DNA from: Acorus gramineus
Taxonomy: Eukaryota > Streptophyta > Magnoliopsida > Acorales > Acoraceae
Assembly: GCA_030737835.1 (NCBI GenBank)
Contig: CM060854.1
Coordinates: forward strand, 6,706,860-6,770,859
Direction of reading: 5' to 3'
DNA length: 64,000 nucleotides
Numbering within the stretch: position 1 is the stretch's first letter; each line of letters begins with the position of its first letter. The position numbers and the translations under genes were made by a program. Positions 10,448 through 21,582 of the stretch are shown one piece after another. The notes beneath the pieces are model-generated. The model saw only the letters and a list, made by a program, of their open reading frames with translations, ran no database searches and had not been told where the DNA came from.

Positions 10448-13400
10448 ATGGAGGACTCGTCGAGGTCCACCGGACGAACGGTCTGCGTGACGGGAGCGAG
10501 CGGGTTCATCGGATCATGGGTCGTCCGTCTCCTCCTCGATCGCGGCTACTCCGTCAATGCCTCCGTCCAAAACCTCCGTAAACATCCCAAACCCTTACCT
10601 CCTCCACTGTCCTTTTTTGCGAAAAACCCCCTCCTAATAAATTTCTTTTGTTTCTTTCCCCTCCCAAAATGCAGAGGACCCGAGAGAGACGGATCACCTG
10701 AAATCCATGGACGGCGCCGAGTCCTCCCGCCTCCGCCTCTTCCAGATCGACCTCCTCGACTACGAGTCCATCTCCCGCGCCGTCCGAGGCGCCGATGGCG
10801 TCATCCACGTCGCCTCCCCTTGCATCGTCGACCGCGTCTCGGATCCCGAGGTAAGCTTGTCAATTATCCAAATAAAATCCGAGGTATGTGTAATTCAAAT
10901 ATTTGGAAGACGGATATGAACATCAGGTATTCGATCTAAAAAATGTATATTATAAAATTATATATATTTGTATTATTTATTGTTCATAATTGTTATCTGT
11001 ATGATTAATTACCATCATAATGTTTTGTATAACTATTGTATTTTTTATGCATGATATTTAGAAGAGCAAAAAAAATTGCAAATCTCGATTTTTATTCTTA
11101 TATCTCCTTATTATATCACTTGAGATATTTGGAATCCAAATATGGATATTATACCTGAATTTGATATATACTGTAAAATTATATATGTTTGTATTATTTA
11201 CTGTTCATAATTGTTATCCTATATGATTAATTACAATAGTAATGTTTTGTATAACTATTGTATTTTGTATGTATGATATTTGGAAGAGTTAAAAAAGTTT
11301 TCAAATCTCCAATTTAATTCTTGTGTCTCTCTAATATCACTTGATTACCAAATTAACATATCAATTATTCAAAAAATTTGAATCCAAAAATTGATACCTA
11401 AATCTGAATTATTAGGGTAGGATATGATATTAACGTATCCGATCCGTTGATAAGCTTATCTGAAGGTATGTGCCCCTTCCCCTGATCGGATGGCCTTCGT
11501 TTCGTCTGCCTTTGATTGGCTATTTATTTTTTTTAATGTAGAGGGAGCTGTTGAGGCCTGCAGTGGAGGGTACAGTTAACGTGCTACGCGCGGCGAAGGA
11601 GGGCGGGGTGAGGAGGGTGGTGGTGACGTCATCCATCTCCGCCATCATCCCCAACCCAGGGTGGCCGGCGGACGTCGTCAAGGGGGAGGAGTGCTGGACC
11701 GATGTTGACTTTTGCAAGGACAATGAGGTGATTCCGTCGCCCATTGATTATTGATGGGCCGTTTAGTTCGATTCATATAGTTATTAGTACAATTCGATTC
11801 AATGCAAAAGATTTCATTTGATGTCTTATTTGTTTTAGTTTGATTTATCTATGGTTCAGTTCGATTCATGAATTGTTCAATTCAATACAAAATGTCTTCC
11901 TTTGGATCCTCTATCGATTGATTTGAAAATAAATTTTGAGTTTTTGGTTGCTTTTGATGTGAAATAGATATGGTACCCGGCTTCTAAAACACTGGCAGAG
12001 AGAGCTGCGTGGGAGTTCGCGAAGGAGAACGGACTGGATGTTGTCGTGCTCAACCCTGGCACCGTCATGGGTCCGATCATTCCTCCCACCATCAATGCTA
12101 GCATGTCCTTGCTTGTTCGTCTCCTCCAAGGTACTCTTGGTTTTTTCCAGCTGCTCCTGCACAATGTGTTCTTGTTTGTATTTGTTGCATTATCAATGGT
12201 TCCCATTAGAAGGTCATAGCTTGTAGATCTTCATTTTCAATAGTGATAAATAGGTTATTGAAACCACATTCATTTCACAAGTGCACTATTGGTAACTAAA
12301 CAATGTTATCAGGGATGTATCTTATGTTCTAAGGTCCAATTGTAGTTGCTTCTGGGATCCTCTCTCTGTCAAGTGTTTGGCATAGAAGAATACTGAAAAT
12401 CGTAATAGAATGCCTAAACTGTATGTTCTAGATAGCTAGCATGAATCTAGACATCTTAGAGCACAGTGCAGATGAGCAACTCCAGACTGCATGTTTTATT
12501 TCATGTACGTACATGGAATTCTTTTGTTCGATCTATCACGATTGGTTTTTCACATGATCATTGTGAATCTCCAAATGTATGGGTATTCTAGAGATAATAA
12601 GCATTTTAACTTGCATATGTTTGACTTGTTCATTTTTCACTTCTACTGAAGTAACTTACATGAGTTTATACTGATCGAAATCATTCATGACTTGTGCTAA
12701 TGTCCTGTGAACTAAATATGCTATATTATAAAACAGAGAGGCCTTTTTATTGGGCTATAGGTAACCATGCATATTTGTATATGCTCATGGATGTCACTTC
12801 ACCAATTTGCTTATCGGGCAAACTTTTTTTAAACTGAGGTTTGACATCATATATGTACCTTAATAATCTGGAGGACAAAACGTGATTCCTGCTATACATT
12901 CATACTTAACCAAGATGCTCATCATGAATCGAGTTTTGGTTAAGTCAGCAAGCACCTCCCACATTTGTGAAAGAGGTCAAGGGATCATATCCTGCGATCC
13001 TAGTGAGCACCATTCTTCAAAAAAAAAAAAAAAAAAAAAGCTCATCATAGGTTCCAGATTCAACCATCAAAAAATTATGTGCATTCCATACATGGGTGCG
13101 CGAGAGAAATAATATGAAATAATATGTAATTGGCTGTACCTTGTTTCCCTTGTAAGATGATACATTTAGTTCCCAAATGCTACCTGTTTTAGTCAAAAAG
13201 TTTATATCTGTTTGGATTGATTTAATTCCTCAGAGTCCCTCGGATTAAAATGCCTCTAGACTTTCCAGTTAAAGTTTTGGGAAAACTTTCACAAAATATG
13301 TTGCTAGCCATGTTTTTACTGAAGAAGTTAACACTCATCATCGTGTATGGAGTTCTAGTTTGCAAGAATTTAATTTGACATCTGTGGACAGGCTGCACTG

Positions 13401-13797
13401 ACGAATACGAACACTTTTACATGGGGTCAGTTCACGTTAAAGACGTTGCACTGGCTCATATTCTACTGTATGAGAATCCATCTGCTTCAGGAAGGCATCT
13501 CTGCGTGGAATCCATAACTCATTATAGTGACTTTGCAGCTAAAGTCGCAGAACTCTATCCTGAATACAAGATTCCAAGGTATGAAATTCAACTTCCTTAG
13601 CATTTCCATAAAATGAGAAGAACATAATCTGTCTTTTATGTTTTTTGTATAGATTCCCGAAAGACACTCAACCTGGATTGTTGGGAGCACAGAATCCATC
13701 GAAGAAGCTGATTGATGTGGGTCTGAACTTTATTTCCATGGAGCAGATCATTAAGGATTCTGTAGAAAGTTTGAAGGAAAAAGGTTACATTTCCTGA
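10448..13797 (+). CDS. Cinnamoyl-CoA reductase-like extended SDR, copy A
   Basis: NADPH-dependent extended short-chain dehydrogenase/reductase of the CCR/DFR superfamily, cytosolic, probably reducing a phenylpropanoid or other aldehyde/thioester. Exons: 10448-10577, 10675-10850, 11542-11727, 11968-12130, 13392-13578 and 13653-13797, all GT-AG and in phase, giving 328 residues (normal family length). The Rossmann motif TGASGFIG is at residues 15-22, the catalytic Ser in VTSS at 131-133, and the YxxxK pair Tyr167/Lys171 in WYPASK. True lignin CCRs carry NWYCYGK there, so this belongs to the CCR-like group (compare the Arabidopsis At5g58490 / SNL6-like clade, from memory). The C-terminus ends KEKGYIS. 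It is the first of three tandem copies. It differs from B and C by Asn140, Thr in ESITHY and Gly in LLGAQ, and is the outlier in intron indels. Confidence 0.92.
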
Positions 13798-14860
13798 ACT
13801 TTGCAGTCACCACATCTATTCCACTGCAATGCCATGTTTGCCACCGCAGTCCATTATGTAAGCTTTCCCCATTGTACCCAAATCTATTCTATGTGCTATT
13901 AATGACGTACTTCTCGCAGAGACAAGGTTTACATCTTTGGTTAGTAAAGCCTGTTTTGATATCAGCAGCCAATCTCCTTTGATGGGTGTAGAGATTTAAG
14001 CATGTGTAAATTTATGAGAGAAGCAGAAAAAATTTATTATAAGTTTGATGAAGGATCTTATATTTGAGGCTCACTACTACGCTAGTTATGGATGCTTAAC
14101 CCCAAATTGATAGTACCATACATCCTAGGGAGGCTCAGGTTGCCACAAAAAAAAAGAGGCAGTTTGTTTTGACAGTATAAAGTCTGATACCTATTGAATA
14201 AACCTGAGCTGTAATGTCTGACAATACAGCATGGAACGTGCTTCAATGAGATCAACATAGCTGAGAACACTCAACTGTGTATCGAAAGGTGATATCTTTG
14301 CCTAATAATGAAACATGAGATTGTGCCAAATCAAAGATAAACACAATGTCCATATGAAGGAACATGAATCCACTAATCTGAAATTTGTTACATGGGAACT
14401 TAAATTTGTCCTTTGAAACACAAAAGAAAACAATACATGAAGCAGGAGATGTGAAAAGAAAATGAAGTCATATCTCAGCCAAAAAATGGGGTAACATAAA
14501 GGTTCTACTATATTACTATACATTATTTGTAAGAGCAATACATGCTTCTACTCCACATTAATAAAGGTGAACACGAAAACTGGATCAGCCATCGCGGCTG
14601 ATCAAAGACAACAAATGTCCATGAACTTTTCAATTAGGACCGAGAATGCTGCAAATCCTGCACAGCCCGTGCATGCAGCCTGTGGACCACCTGAACATAG
14701 AAGAGGTTGGATACTTTTGGTCAATAATCAAAATTACGAGGACATAGGTCCCAAAGACGTAGCTCGAACTAGAGTAACAAAGTTTGTATACGGAAGATAT
14801 TCGACAAATGTTCAGTTCGGTACGGTACATGTACGTTCGTAAATCATATTGAGATATAAG
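13798..14860. repeat. 3' flank of copy A, part of the tandem repeat unit
   Basis: Non-coding flank nearly identical to the DNA after copies B (20,341-21,360) and C (25,825-26,900). The unit breaks off near 14,850, where a fresh copy of the promoter-side sequence (AATTCACTGAG...) begins. Copy A lacks a ~20-bp piece near 14,618 that B and C retain. Confidence 0.7.
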
Positions 14861-14985
14861 AATTTTAAATAATTCACTGAGTTAAATTTTAGTTGATAGA
14901 TGAGAGATATTATGTTTGATTAACCCTGGATAAACACAGTATATATATATAAAAAAACATCTACGATAAATTAGAAAAACAAAAA
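14861..14985 (+). promoter_or_regulatory. Orphaned distal promoter segment of copy B
   Basis: Near-identical to the copy A upstream segment 10,186-10,300, including the TATATATATATAAAA run (about 14,940-14,954). It now lies 2 kb from the copy B start codon because a viral fragment sits in between. Confidence 0.6.
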
Positions 14986-15259
14986 AATTGTTCTAGAGGT
15001 GGAGGCTCCATCCGTAGAAGTGGAGGCTTCATGTACCCATGATATAAGGGATCGGAAAAGATTGGCCATGAGGGAGTGCAAGGGAACCAGTCAACGACGT
15101 ATTACGTCCCTAACTCTACTGAACCTTAGAAGAGAGTGTGGACAACGCGACTACAGGGTCTCAAAAGCACTGTTCACCGGCAGGTACTGTTCATAAAGTA
15201 CTGTTCATACAAGCAAATCCCTTAAAAAATCAAGTTTAGGCTCTGATACCACTTTCATA

Positions 15260-15661
15260 GGATATGGAGGAATACTAAAACAAAGGATTGATAACAAAGA
15301 ACAATTAGTAAGATTTACTTCAGGGACGTGGAATGAAGCTCAAAGAAAATATTCCACAATAAAAAAGGAGATCCTTGCCATAGTTAATTGCATAACCAAA
15401 TTCCAAGGGGACATTTTAAACCAAAAGTTCCTCTTAAGGATAGATTGTAGCTCAGCAAAATATGTACTTGAAAAAGATGTAAAAAATCTTGTATCAAAAC
15501 AAATTTTTGCTAGATGGCAAGCATTATTAGGAATTTATGATTTTGACATAGAATACATTAAAGGAGACTTTAATAGTCTTCCTGATTATCTCTCACGTGA
15601 ATTCTTGCAGGGAAATGGACCAAAAGAAGAAGGCAAAGATCCCTTCCACAAAGAACCCTAA
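15260..15661 (+). pseudogene. RNase H / RT C-terminal fragment of an endogenous pararetrovirus
   Basis: An open frame of 133 codons starts abruptly without ATG and ends with TAA at 15,659-15,661. It has the features of the RNase H segment that follows the reverse transcriptase in caulimovirids: a central KKEILAIV-type helix, a DCSSAK strand and a C-terminal PDYLSREF-type motif. The RT core expected upstream is missing. The frame shifts by one base into another open stretch (15,661-15,978), a sign of decay or of a lost overlap. It is not a functional gene as it stands. Confidence 0.75.
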
Positions 15662-16087
15662 AAATTGAGAGCTCAAGACCTTCTGTAAACCTCATAAAGC
15701 CAGAGGTTAAGGAAGAAAATCTCTTTGAAAATCAAAATCAATTTGCCCTACTTGCTGAAATAGCTTCGCCAGAATCACAAAGCAATTATAAACTCAAAAC
15801 TTCTGTGCCACTATTCTCTATTGAGAAATCTGAAGTAGACAAAGAGATAGTAGAACTTATCAAAATATACTTTCCTAAAGATGACCATTCTGGTACTGGT
15901 TATCATTTTTATATCCCTGAAATGATAGGGAAAAATCCTTTTAGAAACGAACAGTGCCAGAATTGTGCACCACTATAAAAATAAAAGCACCTTAGAGATC
16001 TCATATTCTAAACTATGCATCCAGAAGATATTAACCTTAAAAGACTGAGACAAGAACCCCAATGCTTCTAGGCGATTCCAAAAATCA

Positions 16088-16699
16088 ATGATCAGACCCA
16101 ATTACTATAACTATTGGGATTATCAGAAAGCTTGGGAAAATGCACTATTAGTTCAAAATTGTGTCTTAAAACATTCTTGGTTTATCCATTTTGTCTGCCA
16201 AGCCAAAATTCCAACTTGGTTTTACTCCTGGTGGCAAGTATTTGGTGCTAATTGGAAAAATTTACCAGAAGGTATCCAAACTCATATGGAACAGGAAGAA
16301 TTAAACCCACAAAATAATATTGATTTATTAAAATATCACAATCAGACAGGGATACCATGGATCCTCCAATGGGATTTCCAGGTAGAAAAAAGATTTCCTC
16401 CTCACCTCAAGAGGGACGTGTACACGAAATGGTGGGTTAAATATGACCCACAGAAAATTTTATCTGGTTATAAATTACCAATTTATGGAAGACCACGAGA
16501 AGATAGTTATGAGACTATCAAAACAAGTCTTATTGGAGAATACACTAAAAGATTCTCAAATTTGAGCCAGGAATCCATTGAATTAAAGGCATATGGGCAC
16601 ATGTTTAAGATGTTCAAAGGAGACAAGCCTACAACAACAATGGCAACCAGCTCTCGAGGTTCGAGAGGGACTCAACGAGGGTTAGAAGATGACTCTTAA
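16088..16699 (+). pseudogene. Downstream ORF of the pararetrovirus relic, unknown function
   Basis: Frame of 203 codons from ATG to TAA, Trp/Tyr-rich in its N-terminal half (YWDYQKAW, WFYSWWQVFG) and ending in a Ser/Arg/Gly-rich tail. Proteins of this look are found downstream of RT-RNase H in plant endogenous pararetroviruses. I recognise the type but no biochemical function. Stops between 15,979 and 16,087 separate it from the upstream frame, so it is probably the remnant of a longer polyprotein or second ORF. Confidence 0.5.
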
Positions 16700-16892
16700 A
16701 GGTCAAAAGATTGTAATTCTCAAAATACGGACAATGACTCTCAAGGACTGAAAAACATACCCTCAGATTTTTCTGAAGAGGAGTTTGATCCAGCTGAAAG
16801 ATCTGTGTATAAAAAAAAAAGAAAAAAGAGAGAGATAATAATAATAATATAATAATATATAACAGAAAGAGAATCAAGAAGAACTAACAACT

Positions 16893-16997
16893 CACGGGAG
16901 TTGCATTCTTTTTCAGACAAAAAAAAACAAAGCGAACAATCCAGATGCAACGGAAAACTCGCTGAAGAAGCAAAAAAAACACACACCTTCAGCGGAG
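16893..16997 (+). promoter_or_regulatory. Remaining proximal upstream region of copy B
   Basis: Only about 105 bp of the original upstream DNA (from ACTCACGGGAGTTGC to the ATG) lies between the viral relic and the copy B start. The same block precedes copy C (21,480-21,582) and most of it precedes copy A. No TATA box is visible in it. Confidence 0.5.
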
Positions 16998-19900
16998 ATG
17001 GAGGACTCGTCGAGGTCCACCGGACGAACGGTCTGCGTGACGGGAGCGAGCGGGTTCATCGGATCATGGGTCGTCCGTCTCCTCCTCGATCGCGGCTACT
17101 CCGTCAATGCCTCCGTCCAAAACCTCCGTAAACATCCCAAACCCTTACCTCCTCCACTGTCCTTTTTTGCGAAAAACCCCCTCCTAATAAATTTCTTTTG
17201 TTTCTTTCCCCTCCCAAAATGCAGAGGACCCGAGAGAGACGGATCACCTGAAATCCATGGACGGCGCCGAGTCCTCCCGCCTCCGCCTCTTCCAGATCGA
17301 CCTCCTCGACTACGAGTCCATCTCCCGCGCCGTCCGAGGCGCCGACGGCGTCATCCACGTCGCCTCCCCTAACATCATCGACCGCGTCTCGGATCCCGAG
17401 GTAAGCTTGTCAATTATCCAAATAAAATCCGAGATATGTGTAATTCAAATATTTGGAAGACAGATAAGATATGGATATTAGTGTATTCGATCTAAAAAAT
17501 ATATATTATAAAATTATATATGTTTGTATTATTTATTGTTCATAATTGTTATCTGTATGATTAATTACCATCATAATGTTTTGTATAACTATTGTATTTT
17601 TTATGCATGATATTTAGAAGAGCAAAAAAAAATTGCAAATCTCGATTTTTATTCTTATATCTCCTTATTATATCACTTGAGATATTTGGAATCCGAATAT
17701 GGATATTATACCTGAATTTGATATATACTGTAAAATTATATATGTTTGTATTATCCTATATGATTAATTACAATAGTAATGTTTTGTATAACTATTGTAT
17801 TTTGTATGTATGATATTTGGAAGAGTTAAAAAAGTTTTCAAATCTCCAATTTAATTCTTGTGTCTCTCTAATATCACTTGATTACCAAATTAACATATCA
17901 ATTATCCAAAAAATTTGAATAAAAAAATTGATACCTAAATCTGAATTATTAGGGTAGGATATGATATTAACGTATCCGATCCGTTGATAAGCTTATCTGA
18001 AGGTATGTGCCCCTTCCCCTGATCGGATGGCCTTCGTTTCGTCTGCCTTTGATTGGCTATTTATTTTTTTTAATGTAGAGGGAGCTGTTGAGGCCTGCAG
18101 TGGAGGGTACAGTTAACGTGCTACGCGCGGCGAAGGAGGGCGGGGTGAGGAGGGTGGTGGTGACGTCATCCACCTCCGCCATCATCCCCAGCCCAGGGTG
18201 GCCGACGGACGTCGTCAAGGGGGAGGAGTGCTGGACCGATGTTGACTTTTGCAAGGACAATGAGGTGATTCCGTCGCCCATTGATTATTGATGGGCCGTT
18301 TAGTTCGATTCATATAGTTATTAGTACAATTCGATTCAATGCAAAAGATTTCATTTGATGTCTTATTTGTTTTAGTTTGATTTATCTATGGTTCAGTTTG
18401 ATTCATGAATTGTTCAATTCAATACAAAATGTCTTCCTTTGGATCCTCTATCGATTGATTTGAAAATAAATTTTGAGTTTTTGGTTGCTTTTGATGTGAA
18501 ATAGATATGGTACCCGGCTTCTAAAACACTGGCAGAGAGAGCTGCGTGGGAGTTCGCGAAGGAGAACGGACTGGATGTTGTCGTGCTCAACCCTGGCACC
18601 GTCATGGGTCCGATCATTCCTCCCACCATCAATGCCAGCATGTCCGTGCTTGTTCGTCTCCTCCAAGGTACTCTTGGTTTTTTCCAGCTGCTCCTGCACA
18701 ATGTGTTCTTGTTTGTATTTGTTGCATTATCAATGGTTCCCATTAGAAGGTCATAGCTTGTAGATCTTCATTTTCAATAGTGATAAATAGGTTATTGAAA
18801 CCACATTCATTTCACAAGTGCACTATTGGTAACTAAACAATGTTTTCAGGGATGTATCTTATGTTCTAAGGTCCAATTGTAGTTGCTTCTGGGATCCTCT
18901 CTCTGTCAAGTGTTTGGCATAGAAGAATACTGAAAATCGTAATAGAATGCCTAAACTGTATGTTCTAGATAGCTAGCATGAATCTAGACATCTTAGAGCA
19001 CAGTGCAGATGAGCAACTCCAGACTGCATGTTTTATTTCATGTACGTACATGGAATTCTTTTGTTCGATCTATCACGATTGGTTTTTCACATGATCATTG
19101 TGAATCTCCAAATGTATGGGTATTCTAGAGATAATAAGCATTTTAACTTGCATATGTTTGACTTGTTCATTTTTCACTTCTACTGAAGTAACTTACATGA
19201 GTTTATACTGATTGAAATCATTCATGGCTTGTGCTAATGTCCTGTGAACTAAATATGCTATATTATAAAACAGAGAGGCCTTTTTATTGGGCTATAGGTA
19301 ACCATGCATATTTGTATATGCTCATGGATGTCACTTCACCAATTTGCTTATCGGGCAAACTTTTTTTAAACTGAGGTTTGACATCATATATGTACCTTAA
19401 TAATCTGGAGGACAAAACGTGATTCCTGCTATACATTCATACTTAACCAAGATGCTCATCATGAATCGAGTTTTGGTTAAGTCAGCAAGCACCTCCCACA
19501 TTTGTGAAAGAGGTCAAGGGATCATATCCTGCTATCCTAGTGAGCACCATTCTTCAAAAAAAAAATAAAAATAAAAGCTCATCATAGGTTCCAGATTCAA
19601 CCATCAAAAAATTATGTGCATTCCATACATGGGTGCGCGAGAGAAATAATATGAAATAATATGTAATTGGCTGTACCTTGTTTCCCTTGTAAGATGATAC
19701 ATGCTTTTTAGTTCCCAAATGCTACCTGTTTTAGTCAAAAAGTTTATATCTGTTTGGATTGATTTAATTCCTCAGAGTCCCTCGGATTAAAATGCCTCTA
19801 GACTTTCCAGTTAAAGTTTTGGGAAAACTTTCCCAAAATATGTTGCTAGCCATGTTTTTACTGAAGAATTTAACACTCATCATCGTGTATGGAGTTCTAG

Positions 19901-20340
19901 TTTGCAAGCGTTTAATTTGACATCTGTGGACAGGCTGCACTGACGAATACGAACACTTTCACATGGGGTCAGTTCACGTTAAAGACGTTGCACTGGCTCA
20001 TATTCTACTGTATGAGAATCCATCTGCTTCAGGAAGGCATCTCTGCGTGGAATCCATAGCTCATTATAGTGACTTTGCAGCTAAAGTCGCAGAACTCTAT
20101 CCTGAATACAAGATTCCAAGGTATGAAATTCAACTTCCTTAGCATTTCCATAAAATGAGAAGAACATAATCTGTCTTTTATGTTTTTTTGTATAGATTCC
20201 CGAAAGACACTCAACCTGGATTGTTGAGAGCACAGAATCCATCGAAGAAGCTGATTGATATGGGTCTGAACTTTATTTCCATGGAGCAGATCATTAAGGA
20301 TTCTGTAGAAAGTTTGAAGGAAAAAGGTTACATTTCCTGA
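16998..20340 (+). CDS. Cinnamoyl-CoA reductase-like extended SDR, copy B
   Basis: Second tandem copy. Exons: 16998-17127, 17225-17400, 18079-18264, 18505-18667, 19934-20120 and 20196-20340, with the same phases as copy A, 328 residues and no stop or frameshift. Rossmann TGASGFIG (15-22), Ser of VTSS (131-133) and Tyr167/Lys171 are all kept. Compared with A it has Asn93, Ile95, Thr134, Ser140, Thr145, Val212, His228 (Tyr in A and C), Ala in ESIAHY, Arg in LLRAQ and Met in IDMGL. Intron 2 has a ~20-bp deletion near 17,755 relative to A and C. Its distal promoter is displaced by the pararetrovirus insert, so expression may differ from copy A. It shares most diagnostic indels with copy C. Confidence 0.92.
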
Positions 20341-21470
20341 ACTTTGCAGTCACCGCATCTATTCCACTGCAATGCCATGTTTGCCACCGCAGTCCATTAT
20401 GTAAGCTTTCCCCATTGTACCCAAATCTATTCTATGTGCTATTAATGACGTACTTCTCGCAGAGACAAGGTTTACATCTTTGGTTAGTAAAGCCTGTTTT
20501 GATATCAGCAGCCAATCTCCTTTGATGGGTGTAGAGATTTAAGCATGTGTAAATTTATGAGAGAAGCAGAAAAAATTTATTATAAGTTTGATGAAGGATC
20601 TTATATTTGAGGCTCACTACTACACTAGTTATGGATGCTTAACCCCAAATTGATAGTACCATACATCCTAGGGAGGCTCAGGTTGCCACAAACAAAAAAA
20701 AAGAGGCAGTTTGTTTTGACAGTATAAAGTCTGATACCTATTGAATAAACCTGAGCTGTAATGTCTGACAATACAGCATGGAACATGCTTCAATGAGATC
20801 AACATAGCTGAGAACACTCAACTGTCTATCGAAAGGTGATATCTTCGCCTAATAATAAAACATGAGATTGTGCCAAATCAAAGATAAACACAATGTCCAT
20901 CTGAAGGAGCATGAATCCACTAATCTGAAATTTGTTACATGGGAACTTAAATTTGTCCTTTGAAACACAAAAGAAAACAATACATGAAGCCGGAGATGTG
21001 AAAAGAAAATGAAGTCATATCTCAGCCAAAAAATGGGGTAACATAAAGGTTACCTATATTACTATACATTATTTGTAAGAGCAATACATGCTTCTACTCC
21101 ACATTAATAAAGATGAACACGAAATCTGGATCAGCCATCGCGGCTGATCAAAGGCAACAAATATCCACATTCAGGTGTGCCTGTCCATGAACTTTTCAAT
21201 TAGGACCGAGAATGCTGCAAATCCTGCACAGCCCGTGCATGCAGCCTGTGGACCACCTGAACATAGGTCCCAAAGACATAGCTTGAACTAGAGTAACAAA
21301 GTTTTTGTATACGGAAGATATTCGACAAATGTTCAGTTCGGTACGGTACATGTACGTAAATCATACGAACAAATTACAGTAAAAGTTCAAAGATAATAAC
21401 AATTAGGATTAACTTTTCAATTCCTACACATGCATATACAGATCATTTCCAATAATACTAAATCCAGAAG
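20341..21470. repeat. 3' flank of copy B, part of the tandem repeat unit
   Basis: Matches the flanks of A and C. It has lost about 43 bp (around 21,266) that A and C retain. It extends to AATACTAAATC (21,470), where the copy C promoter block begins. The same AATACTAAATC continues into unrelated single-copy DNA after copy C (about 26,998), which marks the duplication breakpoint. Confidence 0.7.
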
Positions 21471-21582
21471 ACCCTGACCACTCACGGGAGTTGCATTCTT
21501 TTTCAGACAGAAAAAAACAAAGCGAACAATCCAGATGCAAACTTCGCTGAAGAAGCAAAAAAAGCACACACCTTCAGCGGAG

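Larger units (their letters stand above)
14986..16892 (+). mobile_element. Degraded endogenous pararetrovirus (Caulimoviridae-like) fragment
   Basis: The ~1.9 kb insert is absent from the matching positions of copies A and C. It holds an RNase H-type reverse-transcriptase tail (15,260-15,661), an overlapping shifted frame to 15,978, a separate 203-codon frame at 16,088-16,699, and a 12-base antisense match to the Met-tRNA primer-binding sequence (15,240-15,251). No protease or reverse-transcriptase core, no movement or coat region, and no long terminal repeats are present. It is therefore a broken partial relic and not a complete virus or an LTR element. The exact borders are uncertain because the target duplication, if any, is not visible. 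Confidence 0.7.

Noticed and set aside
10448-10939. Arg/Pro-rich continuation of reductase exon 1 (also at 16,998 and 21,535)
   Set aside because: Read-through of intron 1 into exon 2 in the wrong frame. Splicing at 10,577/10,675 restores the conserved SDR sequence.
11877-12206. Minus-strand frames repeated in all three reductase copies (also at 18,414 and 23,903)
   Set aside because: They are antisense to exon 4 and recur only because the locus is triplicated.
10448-13797. Calling the reductases true lignin cinnamoyl-CoA reductases
   Set aside because: The NWYCYGK signature of bona fide CCR is replaced by WYPASK, so only a CCR-like assignment is supported.
14986-16892. LTR retrotransposon
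   Set aside because: No long terminal repeats or integrase. The RNase H type and the downstream ORF fit a pararetrovirus relic better.
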